Source of the DNA: Pseudomonas putida
Lineage (GTDB): Bacteria; Pseudomonadota; Gammaproteobacteria; Pseudomonadales; Pseudomonadaceae
Reading direction: 5' to 3'
NCBI RefSeq assembly: GCF_001976065.1
Contig: NZ_MNAH01000004.1
Span: 126,519-190,518, forward strand
Length of the DNA: 64,000 bases
Made by a program: the position numbers and the translations under genes. Positions within the stretch are counted from its first letter, which is position 1. The number at the start of each line of letters is the position of its first letter. The notes under the pieces were generated by a model, which saw only the letters and a list, made by a program, of their open reading frames with translations, was not told the DNA's origin and ran no database searches. This document shows positions 1-6,881 of the stretch, piece after piece.

Positions 1-124
1 CAAAGGCTGGCGCTTCTACACCTTCATCGGCAACGGCGGCGCCCGCTTCATGTGCTCGTGGGATACCGAGGAAGAGCGCGTGCGGGAATTGGCGAAAGAC
101 ATTCGCGAAGTGATGTCTCACTAA
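1..124 (+). CDS. ltaE: Low-specificity L-threonine aldolase, C-terminal end (partial)
   Basis: The last 40 codons of a gene entering from the left edge, reading in frame from base 2 to TAA at 122-124. The tail (GNGGARFMCSWDTEEERVRE) looks like the C-terminus of PLP-dependent low-specificity threonine aldolases, which cleave L-threonine to glycine and acetaldehyde. In P. aeruginosa ltaA sits beside gbcB/gbcA, so synteny supports the call. The active site lies outside the window. Glycine made here enters the same one-carbon pool as betaine breakdown. Confidence 0.75.
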   Translation, partial: KGWRFYTFIGNGGARFMCSWDTEEERVRELAKDIREVMSH

Positions 125-145
125 GTTCATCTGCCCTGCGCCTGA

Positions 146-171
146 GATCGTTCCCACTCGTGGGAACGATC
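146..171. repeat. Perfect palindrome after ltaE
   Basis: GATCGTTCCCA and TGGGAACGATC flank a 4-nt centre (CTCG). There is no T-tract, so it is probably a small dispersed palindrome rather than a classical terminator. The same TCGTTCCCA / TGGGAACGA arms recur at 40829-40937. Confidence 0.6.
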
Positions 172-328
172 GAAACCCACATCGCCTCACACTTGACTAG
201 CTATGCAACCTGATAGCTAGACCGACTTCCTGATGCCTCTTAATCTCGTTCAGACTCAGCAAACGCGTTTCACGCAATAAATGCCGAGTAATTTTTATCC
301 AAGGATATTTTCGGAAAGGATATTAAAA

Positions 329-730
329 ATGAACATGAACAATGCAACAGAATCGGCAATTGAAATTCCAACGATTAAAAACATTCTTTCTTCAAGCGCA
401 GAAAGCCTGGCCCTCAAGCCAGGCGACACCATTGAGGCCGCAGACCTCACAGTCGGTATTTTGAGTAAAGCCTGGACTGTAGAAGCGGGTCGCTACGCCA
501 TTTCTTCAATTGCGGTAGCGATTCCGGAAGTGGTCGTGGGTGATTTCTGGCCAGCCCCCTCGACAGATGATGAATCTTATAAATCGATGCTAGCCCTGAA
601 CAAAGGAGAGGAAATCCTGAAGGACAACCTTGGTTATGAATTCATTCGCAACGAATTCGCAAGCGTGCCAGGCAGCACATTTAATCTTGAATATTTGGGT
701 GCACGGGTGAAACCAGTAACACCCAAGTAA
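329..730 (+). CDS. Hypothetical protein, 133 aa, AT-rich
   Basis: The reading frame opens at 281, but the ATG at 329 has a good ribosome binding site (GGAAAGGA at 313-320), giving 133 aa. It has no signal peptide and no membrane segment. The N-terminal ~25 residues are Asn/Thr/Ser-rich. The middle (ALKPGDTIEAADLTVGILSK, WTVEAGRYAISSIAVAIPEV) suggests a beta-rich fold. I do not recognise a family. Base composition is clearly more AT-rich than the flanking catabolic genes, which suggests recent acquisition. It is convergent with gbcB and shares the hairpin at 765-794 with it. Confidence 0.55.
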   Translation: MNMNNATESAIEIPTIKNILSSSAESLALKPGDTIEAADLTVGILSKAWTVEAGRYAISSIAVAIPEVVVGDFWPAPSTDDESYKSMLALNKGEEILKDNLGYEFIRNEFASVPGSTFNLEYLGARVKPVTPK

Positions 731-764
731 TTAAACGCTGAAGAAGCGCTAAGTTAAAAAGCTT

Positions 765-794
765 GCCCTGCCCCTTTCATCATTGGGACAGGGC
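765..794 (-). terminator. Rho-independent terminator of gbcB
   Basis: A 10-bp stem (GCCCTGCCCC / GGGACAGGGC on the plus strand, one mismatch) with a 10-nt loop. Read on the minus strand it is followed by AAGCTTTTTAA, so it fits termination of gbcB; the plus-strand side has no U-tract. Confidence 0.7.
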
Positions 795-858
795 GAGTGT
801 CTTGTGTAACTGACAGCACTTATTAAACACACTTGAATATGTGTCGATAGTACCAGGG

Positions 859-1959
859 TCAAAATTCGATCCGCACATCCCCCTTCGGCACACTGCAGCA
901 CGACAGGATGTACCCTTCGGCTTCGTCTTCCTCGGTGATCCCGCCGTTGTGTTCCATCTCCACTTCGCCGCCCAGCTTCAATACTTTGCAGGTGCCGCAG
1001 ATGCCCATGCCGCAGGCTTTCGGGATCAGCAAACCCGCCTTCGCCGCCGCTGCGTGAACGGTTTCGCCCGGCGCAATGCGAATGCTTTTCCCCGATGCGA
1101 CGAATTCCACCTGATGCAGGTCCGCCACATCGAGTTCCGGTGCATCGGCCGCCTGTTCGGCGTGTTCCACTGCGTCGGCACGCGCCTCTGGAGGGGTCGC
1201 GCCGAAGGACTCCTCGTGGTAACGCGACATGTCGAAGCCAGCGCCTTCCAGCAAACGCTTGACCGCATTCATGTACGGTGTCGGGCCGCAGCAGAACACT
1301 TCGCGCTCAAGGAAGTCCGGCGCCATCAATTCAAGCATTCGCTGGTTGAGGTAACCGCGATAACCGGCCCAGGGCTCACCCATGCCATGCTTCTCGCAGA
1401 TCAGGTGCAGGCTGAAGTTATCGATCCGCGACGCCATGTGTTCCAGCTCGCGGTGGTAAATGATGTCCTTGGGCGAACGGGCGCTGTGGATAAACACCAT
1501 GTCGACATTGCCGTTGGTGTCGTAGAACCAGCGTGCCATGGACATGACCGGCGTGATACCCACACCGCCGCTGAGGTAAAGCACCTTTGGCGCGGTGAAA
1601 TCCATGGCATTGAACAACCCGACCGGCCCGTGCACCGCCAGCTCCTGGCCTTCGTGCAAGGTGTCGTGCAGCCAGTTGGACACCTTGCCGCCCGGCACAC
1701 GCTTGATGGTCACCGAAAAGCTGTACGGTACCGACGGCGAGCTGGAAATGGTGTATGAACGCATGATCGGCTGGCCTTCGATTTCCAGCTCCAGGGTGAC
1801 AAACTGCCCCGGCTTGAAGAAGAACAGGATCGGCTGGTCGGCCATGAAGCAGAAGGTACGCACATCCCAGGTTTCCTGGATGACTTTGACGCAACGGACG
1901 ATGTGCCGACCATTGGCCCAGGTCTGGGTGGTTACCGGGTTCAGGAAGCTGTTGGACAT
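859..1959 (-). CDS. gbcB: Glycine betaine monooxygenase, reductase subunit GbcB
   Basis: 366 aa, starting at the ATG at 1959, which has a GGAGAT site just upstream; the longer frame to 2025 lacks one. It carries an FAD-binding ferredoxin-reductase domain (RSYTISS flavin motif, GGVGITP for NADH) in the first ~230 residues. A C-terminal plant-type 2Fe-2S ferredoxin domain follows, with C-x4-C-x2-C (CGMGICGTC) and a final Cys in LSCCS. It passes electrons from NADH to GbcA for demethylation of glycine betaine to dimethylglycine plus formaldehyde. It is divergent from gbcA, with 296 bp between the start codons, so regulation is likely shared. The family and partner gene are established in P. aeruginosa. 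Confidence 0.93.
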   Translation of the reverse strand: MSNSFLNPVTTQTWANGRHIVRCVKVIQETWDVRTFCFMADQPILFFFKPGQFVTLELEIEGQPIMRSYTISSSPSVPYSFSVTIKRVPGGKVSNWLHDTLHEGQELAVHGPVGLFNAMDFTAPKVLYLSGGVGITPVMSMARWFYDTNGNVDMVFIHSARSPKDIIYHRELEHMASRIDNFSLHLICEKHGMGEPWAGYRGYLNQRMLELMAPDFLEREVFCCGPTPYMNAVKRLLEGAGFDMSRYHEESFGATPPEARADAVEHAEQAADAPELDVADLHQVEFVASGKSIRIAPGETVHAAAAKAGLLIPKACGMGICGTCKVLKLGGEVEMEHNGGITEEDEAEGYILSCCSVPKGDVRIEF

Positions 1960-2034
1960 GCTGATCTCCACGGCCGACTGTCGGCCTTCATGTTGGCGAT
2001 TCTGCGTATAGCGCGAAACACCCATTTACCTATC

Positions 2035-2068
2035 TGCGACATTCACATGCTTATCGCGACCAGCCCCC
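2035..2068. promoter_or_regulatory. Candidate GbdR binding site between gbcB and gbcA
   Basis: TGCGAC at 2035-2040 and CGAC at 2057-2060, followed by a C-rich stretch, form a direct repeat with 20-bp period. That is close to the two-helical-turn spacing of AraC-family sites. A similar arrangement occurs upstream of cbcX (25038-25070) and of the dgc operon (14002-14030). GbdR is known to activate gbcA and gbcB; assigning this sequence to GbdR is inference. Confidence 0.4.
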
Positions 2069-2255
2069 AACTACCGGGGCTTGCGCGTCGGGAACAGATT
2101 GCACCATGTCGCCCATGGATAAGGTTCTGGCCAGCGCCGGCCCCACACTCGCCCCATACCAAGACACATTCTTTACACCTTGCGTAGCTACCCACAGCAG
2201 TACACCTGATCAGCCACTTTTCGCGGCCACGCAGATGGCCTTGAGGAAATACACG

Positions 2256-3551
2256 ATGGACGTCACTACTACCCTGAGCCTGGGCGATCCGCTGGAACCC
2301 GCACGCAAGGCCACCGCGCAGATGCTGCAAGAGCGCGAGCGCACCTTCTCGCTGCCACAGCCGTTCTACTCTGACGAGCGCCTGTTTGATATCGACATGC
2401 AGGAAATCTTTCAGAAAGAATGGTTGATCGCCGGCATGACCTGCGAAATCCCTGCCAAGGGCAACTACCTGACCCTGCAAGTTGGCAAGAACCCGATCAT
2501 CGTGATTCGTGGCGCGGAAGGTGTAGTGCACGCATTCCATAACGTCTGCCGCCACCGTGGCTCGCGCCTGTGCACCAGCGAAAAAGGCAAGGTCGCCAAG
2601 CTGGTTTGCCACTATCACCAGTGGACCTACGAACTCGACGGTCGCCTGCTGTTCGCCGGCACTGAAATGGGCGCCGATTTCGACATGAAGCAATACGGCC
2701 TGAAACCGGTGAACGTGAAGACCGCTGGCGGCTACATCTTCATCAGCCTGGCGGAGAATCCACCGGCCATCGATGACTTCCTCTCGACGCTCAGCCATTA
2801 CATGGAACCGTACGACATGGAAAACACCAAGGTGGCAATCACCACCACCTTGATGGAAAAAGCCAACTGGAAACTGGTGCTGGAAAACAACCGCGAGTGC
2901 TACCACTGCAACGCGTCGCACCCGGAACTGCTGAAAACCCTGCTGGAATGGGACGACGTCACCGACCCACGGGCCGACCAGGCGTTCAAGGATCACGTGG
3001 CCGCTTCTGCTGCTGCCTGGGAAGCCGAAAAGATCCCTTACGCCCACGCCAGCTTCGGCCTGCGTAACCGCATCGTGCGCATGCCGCTGCTCAAGGGCAC
3101 CGTGTCGATGACCCTGGACGGCAAACAGGGCTGCGCCAAGCTCATGGGTCGCATCAAGAACCCCGACCTGGGCTCGATGCGCATCCTGCACCTGCCGCAC
3201 TCGTGGAACCACTGCATGGGCGACCACATCATCGTGTTCACCGTGTGGCCGATCAGCGCCCAGGAAACCATGGTCACCACCAAGTGGATCGTCCACAAGG
3301 ATGCCGTTGAGGGTGTGGACTACGACGTGGAGCGCATGCGCCAGGTCTGGGACGCCACCAACGACCAGGACCGTCGCCTGGCTGAAGAGAACCAGCGCGG
3401 GATCAACTCCACTGCGTACCAACCAGGGCCTTACTCCAAGACCTATGAGTTTGGTGTGGTGAATTTTGTGGATTGGTACAGCGAGCGCCTGCTGAGCAAC
3501 CTCGGGGCTGAGCCTGCGCCGTATCTCAAAGGGGTTCCTGTTCAAGGCTGA
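2256..3551 (+). CDS. gbcA: Glycine betaine monooxygenase, Rieske oxygenase subunit GbcA
   Basis: 431 aa from the ATG at 2256, preceded by GAGGAA at 2243-2248; the frame extends to 2106 without a better site. The N-terminal Rieske domain shows CRHRGS and, 17 residues on, CHYH, the two Cys/His pairs of a 2Fe-2S cluster. The C-terminal catalytic domain has the ENNRECYHCNASH segment carrying the non-haem iron histidines. With GbcB it oxidatively removes one methyl group from glycine betaine, giving dimethylglycine. Length and motifs match the GbcA/stachydrine-demethylase branch of ring-hydroxylating oxygenases. The divergent arrangement with gbcB is as in P. aeruginosa. Confidence 0.94.
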   Translation: MDVTTTLSLGDPLEPARKATAQMLQERERTFSLPQPFYSDERLFDIDMQEIFQKEWLIAGMTCEIPAKGNYLTLQVGKNPIIVIRGAEGVVHAFHNVCRHRGSRLCTSEKGKVAKLVCHYHQWTYELDGRLLFAGTEMGADFDMKQYGLKPVNVKTAGGYIFISLAENPPAIDDFLSTLSHYMEPYDMENTKVAITTTLMEKANWKLVLENNRECYHCNASHPELLKTLLEWDDVTDPRADQAFKDHVAASAAAWEAEKIPYAHASFGLRNRIVRMPLLKGTVSMTLDGKQGCAKLMGRIKNPDLGSMRILHLPHSWNHCMGDHIIVFTVWPISAQETMVTTKWIVHKDAVEGVDYDVERMRQVWDATNDQDRRLAEENQRGINSTAYQPGPYSKTYEFGVVNFVDWYSERLLSNLGAEPAPYLKGVPVQG

Positions 3552-3565
3552 TCAAGGTCTAAAGC

Positions 3566-3641
3566 ATCGCGAGCAGGCTCGCTCCCACATTGGCATTGTG
3601 TCGTTCACAAATCCCCTGTGGGAGCGAGCCTGCTCGCGATG
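3566..3641. repeat. REP pair, GAGCAGGCTCGC subtype
   Basis: Two inverted copies (GAGCAGGCTCGCTCCCAC and its complement) flank a ~32-bp spacer after gbcA. It belongs to the GAGC-type REP doublets scattered through this window, always between genes. Confidence 0.9.
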
Positions 3642-3753
3642 GCGTTCTCCCAAACACCGAATCCTTTCCCCGCGATATTCCACATTTTTTAGAACTGTAC
3701 GAAATATGATCTATTTCGTTCGGAGCTATGCAACGCGCGCCTCTCAGCCTTCC

Positions 3754-4330
3754 GCGAACAAGTTATCCACACCTCCACCCACAGCAAATGGGGACAACTG
3801 TGGAAATGCGCAGATTTTTTCCACACAAAGCAAAGAAAATCCGTGACTTATCCAAATCCAGCGTTTCTCGTAGCCACTGATCATTTTTTGATCTAAGACT
3901 CGAAAGCCGCACTGCGCCTGGCCTGCAGAGGTTCGCGAACACCTTATCCACAGATGCGCCAACAGAGATTGGGGGCAACTTCGAGCGCGCTGTGGAAAAC
4001 CGCTGAAAGCCGCGATATTTCTAGCTTTGTGGGCGGTTAGTGGGTGAATAAAGGCGATTTGATCATTTTTCAACCAACAGCCTGAAAGACATGAATCTAA
4101 AGGCCTACAGCGTTAAGCGAACATCTTATCCACAGAAGCGCCAACAGAGATTGGGGGCAAGTGCTGATCAATCAACAGCCTTTCCCCCAGGAAAACACCA
4201 TAAAAAACCACAGGTTAGACTGGTTGTTTTTTAGCCATCCGACTGCAGGGCACGGTTTGCAAGGGTTGCAACGAGGCGCGAACATGTTATCCACAGAAAC
4301 GCTAACAGGGATTGTGGGTAACCCCCTCAG
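3754..4330 (+). repeat. Array of four DnaA-box-centred direct repeats in non-coding DNA
   Basis: Four copies of GCGAACA-NN-TTATCCACA start at 3754, 3935, 4117 and 4278, with the perfect DnaA 9-mer at 3763, 3944, 4126 and 4287; spacing is 181, 182 and 161 bp. Copies 2-4 continue with a conserved tail (GANNCGCYAACAGRGATTG then a G-run). Copy 1 has a decayed tail with ACAG and GGGG at matching places. One-mismatch boxes lie at 3799-3807, 3817-3825 and 3991-3999. The ~730 bp between the REP at 3566 and the RHS gene hold no credible gene. All four boxes face the same way, toward the 3' end of the RHS gene. Function is unknown; see findings. Confidence 0.85.
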
Positions 4331-4371
4331 CGCTTCCCCTTCATGGAATTCAGGGGATAAGTGCAGCAGTG

Positions 4372-5259
4372 CTAAAAGGACTTCCTGCGTTTCAAATCGG
4401 GTGTCCCGGCTTGTCTGATGGAAAGGCCAGAGGTAACTGGATCACCCTGCGCCTGAGCACTTTCAATCCTTCGCATTGGAATGACAACCGTATCGGAAGC
4501 CTGCGCATGCGCAGGGACAGCAGCGGGTAACTTCGGCGGAGTTGGAAATGCCGTTCCCTTGACGAGGTTTCGGACGTTATTTCTAACGGTCGTCCACAGC
4601 GTTCGTCCACGTAGACCATTCACTATCGCCGGAACGTATCGAACCATGGTTGCTACCGCAGACACTGTCGTAGCAGCGTTAGAAACATAAACAGCAGCAG
4701 GTAATCCCGCTAACTGGCCAACCGTACCGACCATAGCAGTGCTTGATGCCACGGTACTCAGCCGCGCAGCGTGCAGCATCCAGCCGACCGCTTTCGCTCC
4801 CACGAGATTGGTCGTCACTATCCCGGCATGCAACGCGGTGGTGGCCCACAGCTGGATGGTTCTGGCAATGACTTGCCCATATTCTCCTGTGGGATCTGTG
4901 AAGTTGACCGGATCTCCCGCGCAATAGACATAGGCATTCACCCCGCCCCTCCCAAACGGACTCAACCGATCCGGACTGTGAAACCGCATCAACCCCGGGT
5001 TATAGACCCGATGGCCATTGCCCAGGTGATACCAACCCGTAGCCCCTTCCTTGAACTGTCCGTTGAACCCCAGGTGCGTCTCACTCCGTCTCAGGCCGCT
5101 TTGCAGGCCATAGGGGGAATACGCGAAGGGGTTCGGTCCGCTGCGGTCCAGTTCGGCCAGCACGCTTTGCTGCAGGTCGCTGGCGAGCAGCAGGGTTCGA
5201 GGGGACCGAATATCTGTCACGGAGGGTTTTAGAGGTTGGGCGTTGCGGGCGACGGGCAT
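4372..5259 (-). CDS. Orphan RHS-repeat-associated core protein with variable C-terminal tail
   Basis: 295 aa. Residues ~45-125 carry the RHS core end: YSPYGLQ, GFNGQ, YHLGNGHRVYNPGLMRFHSPD, then NAYVYCAGDPVNFTDPTGEYG, the boundary before variable tails in Rhs/YD proteins. Residues ~130-295 are a variable tail with hydrophobic Ala/Val-rich stretches and a basic end (DLKRRKSF). The large YD-repeat shell and any secretion domain are absent, so this is a solo RHS tail, either a displaced toxin cassette or one of the short free-standing RHS proteins common in Pseudomonas. I see no obvious immunity gene directly downstream; the 3' side is the DnaA-box array. The tail's activity is unrecognised. Confidence 0.75.
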   Translation of the reverse strand: MPVARNAQPLKPSVTDIRSPRTLLLASDLQQSVLAELDRSGPNPFAYSPYGLQSGLRRSETHLGFNGQFKEGATGWYHLGNGHRVYNPGLMRFHSPDRLSPFGRGGVNAYVYCAGDPVNFTDPTGEYGQVIARTIQLWATTALHAGIVTTNLVGAKAVGWMLHAARLSTVASSTAMVGTVGQLAGLPAAVYVSNAATTVSAVATMVRYVPAIVNGLRGRTLWTTVRNNVRNLVKGTAFPTPPKLPAAVPAHAQASDTVVIPMRRIESAQAQGDPVTSGLSIRQAGTPDLKRRKSF

Positions 5260-5332
5260 CAGTAGCGTCCTTGATGAGACCTGATAACCCGCGGGGTGAT
5301 ACCTGGCATTGAAAGGCCCGGTTCGAGAAAGC

Positions 5333-5354
5333 GGGTACCAACTGATCGGTACCC
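5333..5354. promoter_or_regulatory. Perfect inverted repeat upstream of the RHS gene
   Basis: GGGTACC and GGTACCC are separated by 8 bp, about 75 bp before the RHS start codon. It could be an operator or the end of the GNAT transcript; there is no T-tract. Confidence 0.35.
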
Positions 5355-5416
5355 TAACAAACCGCCATTAAAGGCAACACTATCAGTTCTGCTAGGGTCG
5401 CCTGCCACCGAACCCG

Positions 5417-5983
5417 CTAGGGCCGATACATCAGATAGGCTTCACCCGTAACCCGAATCATCGGATGCGGCGTGATTTGGCAGGTATCGACGATGCGAAA
5501 GCCGTGGCGCTCATAGAAGCGCCGGGCGCCGGTGTTCGCGGCGTAATCGATCAGGCTCAGGCCATTGAGCCCGAGCCGGTTGGCGCGGTCGTAGGCGTAC
5601 GCAAGAAACTGCTTGCCCAGCCCCTGGTTGCGCCAGCCCTCATGCAGCGCCAGGCTGGAAATATACAGGGTGTCGGGGATTTCCATAGTGGCGTACGGCG
5701 CCAGCACCGGGTCGGTCACCGGCGCCGCGAACGGATCGTGACGCATCGCGTAGCTGTGCAGCATGCCGATGACTTGCCCATTCGCTTGCGCGATCAGGCA
5801 GTTCTGCCAGGAGAAGTCCACATCGTCGCGGGCGTAACGCTGGGCTCCAACGTCCAACAGATCCTGGCCAGGCTCCGCTATCTGGCTCCAGATGTAATCC
5901 GCAGCCCCCTCCGAGGAAATCTGGAACAAACGCGCAATTTCTCGCGCATCCGCGCGCACTGCCGAACGAAACTCAACCGCCAT
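5417..5983 (-). CDS. GNAT-family N-acetyltransferase
   Basis: 188 aa. It has the GNAT fold signature: beta4 (LYISSLALHEGWR), the acetyl-CoA loop (RNQGLGKQFL, an R-x-x-G-x-G variant) and C-terminal NTGARRFYERHGFRIV. It transfers an acetyl group from acetyl-CoA to an unidentified amine; nothing in the sequence gives the substrate. The start at 5983 has a GGAG about 10 nt upstream. It stands alone between the RHS gene and etfB. Confidence 0.8.
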   Translation of the reverse strand: MAVEFRSAVRADAREIARLFQISSEGAADYIWSQIAEPGQDLLDVGAQRYARDDVDFSWQNCLIAQANGQVIGMLHSYAMRHDPFAAPVTDPVLAPYATMEIPDTLYISSLALHEGWRNQGLGKQFLAYAYDRANRLGLNGLSLIDYAANTGARRFYERHGFRIVDTCQITPHPMIRVTGEAYLMYRP

Positions 5984-6008
5984 TTATGGGAACTCCACCA
6001 ATCATTGG

Positions 6009-6030
6009 GCGCCCGTTTCAACGTGGGCGC
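6009..6030. repeat. Inverted repeat after etfB
   Basis: GCGCCC and GGGCGC flank a 10-nt loop in the gap downstream of etfB. It may stabilise or terminate the dgc-etf transcript, but no T-run follows on the minus strand. Confidence 0.35.
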
Positions 6031-6095
6031 TTATGGCGCAGCAACGCGCCGGAGGGAACGTTATTTTTCCGGGTGCTGCAGCTTGAAGTTCAATG

Positions 6096-6866
6096 TCACC
6101 GCACCACGCCCTCTTCGATCAGCAATTTGAGAATCGCTTCAGCCCCCGCCTGAGCCGTAACGCCCTTCAACACCTGCCCACCCCCACCGCTGGCCTTGGC
6201 CGTCGCGGCTTTCATGCGGTCGGCACCACTCTTGGCCTTGATCACCTTCAAGCGTTTGGGTCGTGGCTTGGCCGGTTGCAGGGTGGCGACCGCCAGTAGT
6301 TCATCGTCGACGATCTCCACGTCCGCGGCCTGCAAGACCCCGCGTCGGGCCGGGCCGTAGGCGCTCTGCCGAGGCTTGGGTGCGGCGTTATCCACAGTCG
6401 CCAGGAACGGCAGACGAACTTTCAAGCGACGACGCTGGCCGCGGGGCAACGCCTGCAATACCAGCGCCGAGCCTGCATCGATCGACTCGACCTGCGCGAG
6501 CCCCACCACCAGCGGCCAGCCAAGGCTTTCGGCCAGCAGGAACGGCAACATGCCCGAGCCCTCACCGGTTTCCGCCTGGCTGCCGGTCAAAACGACTTGA
6601 GCGCCGGCATCACGTAAATACGCGGTCAACGCCGGCAGCGCATCGGCGCCCTCCGGTTGTTCCAGTACGTGCAGTTGCTCAAGGCCCATGCCCAGATACG
6701 CGCGCAATGCAGGCTCGGCGACATCGCCGGCATGCAGCACCTGCAAGTTATCCCCAGCCAGTTGCAAACCCAGTTCCACCGCCCGCGCATCCTGTTCCGC
6801 ACGTCGTGGTCGACCGGAAGTCGGGTGGGCGCCGATGGACACCAGGCTGATGATTTTCGTGCTCAT
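6096..6866 (-). CDS. etfB: Electron transfer flavoprotein beta subunit of the dimethylglycine pathway
   Basis: 256 aa with EtfB features: N-terminal IISLVSIGAHPTSGRPRRAEQDARAVELG, the central VVLTGSQAETGEGSGMLPFLLAESLGWP segment that binds nucleotide, and a basic Lys/Arg-rich C-terminus (KPRPKRLKVIKAKSG). It is divergent from the housekeeping Etf and belongs to the type paired with dimethylglycine oxidation. It takes electrons from DgcA/DgcB with EtfA. A purine-rich site (GGGAAGGAAAGG) precedes the ATG, and it is the last gene of the operon. It contains one perfect DnaA 9-mer at 6388-6396. Confidence 0.88.
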   Translation of the reverse strand: MSTKIISLVSIGAHPTSGRPRRAEQDARAVELGLQLAGDNLQVLHAGDVAEPALRAYLGMGLEQLHVLEQPEGADALPALTAYLRDAGAQVVLTGSQAETGEGSGMLPFLLAESLGWPLVVGLAQVESIDAGSALVLQALPRGQRRRLKVRLPFLATVDNAAPKPRQSAYGPARRGVLQAADVEIVDDELLAVATLQPAKPRPKRLKVIKAKSGADRMKAATAKASGGGGQVLKGVTAQAGAEAILKLLIEEGVVR

Positions 6867-6881
6867 AACCCTTTCCTTCCC

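Noticed and set aside
2043..3545. 500-codon minus-strand frame opposite gbcA
   Set aside because: Antisense shadow of gbcA; gbcA has the Rieske and iron motifs, a ribosome site and synteny.
3754..4330. DnaA-box cluster as the chromosomal origin oriC
   Set aside because: No dnaA, dnaN, rpmH or parAB lies nearby, there is no strong AT-rich unwinding element next to the boxes, and the boxes all share one orientation with ~181-bp spacing, unlike a Pseudomonas oriC.
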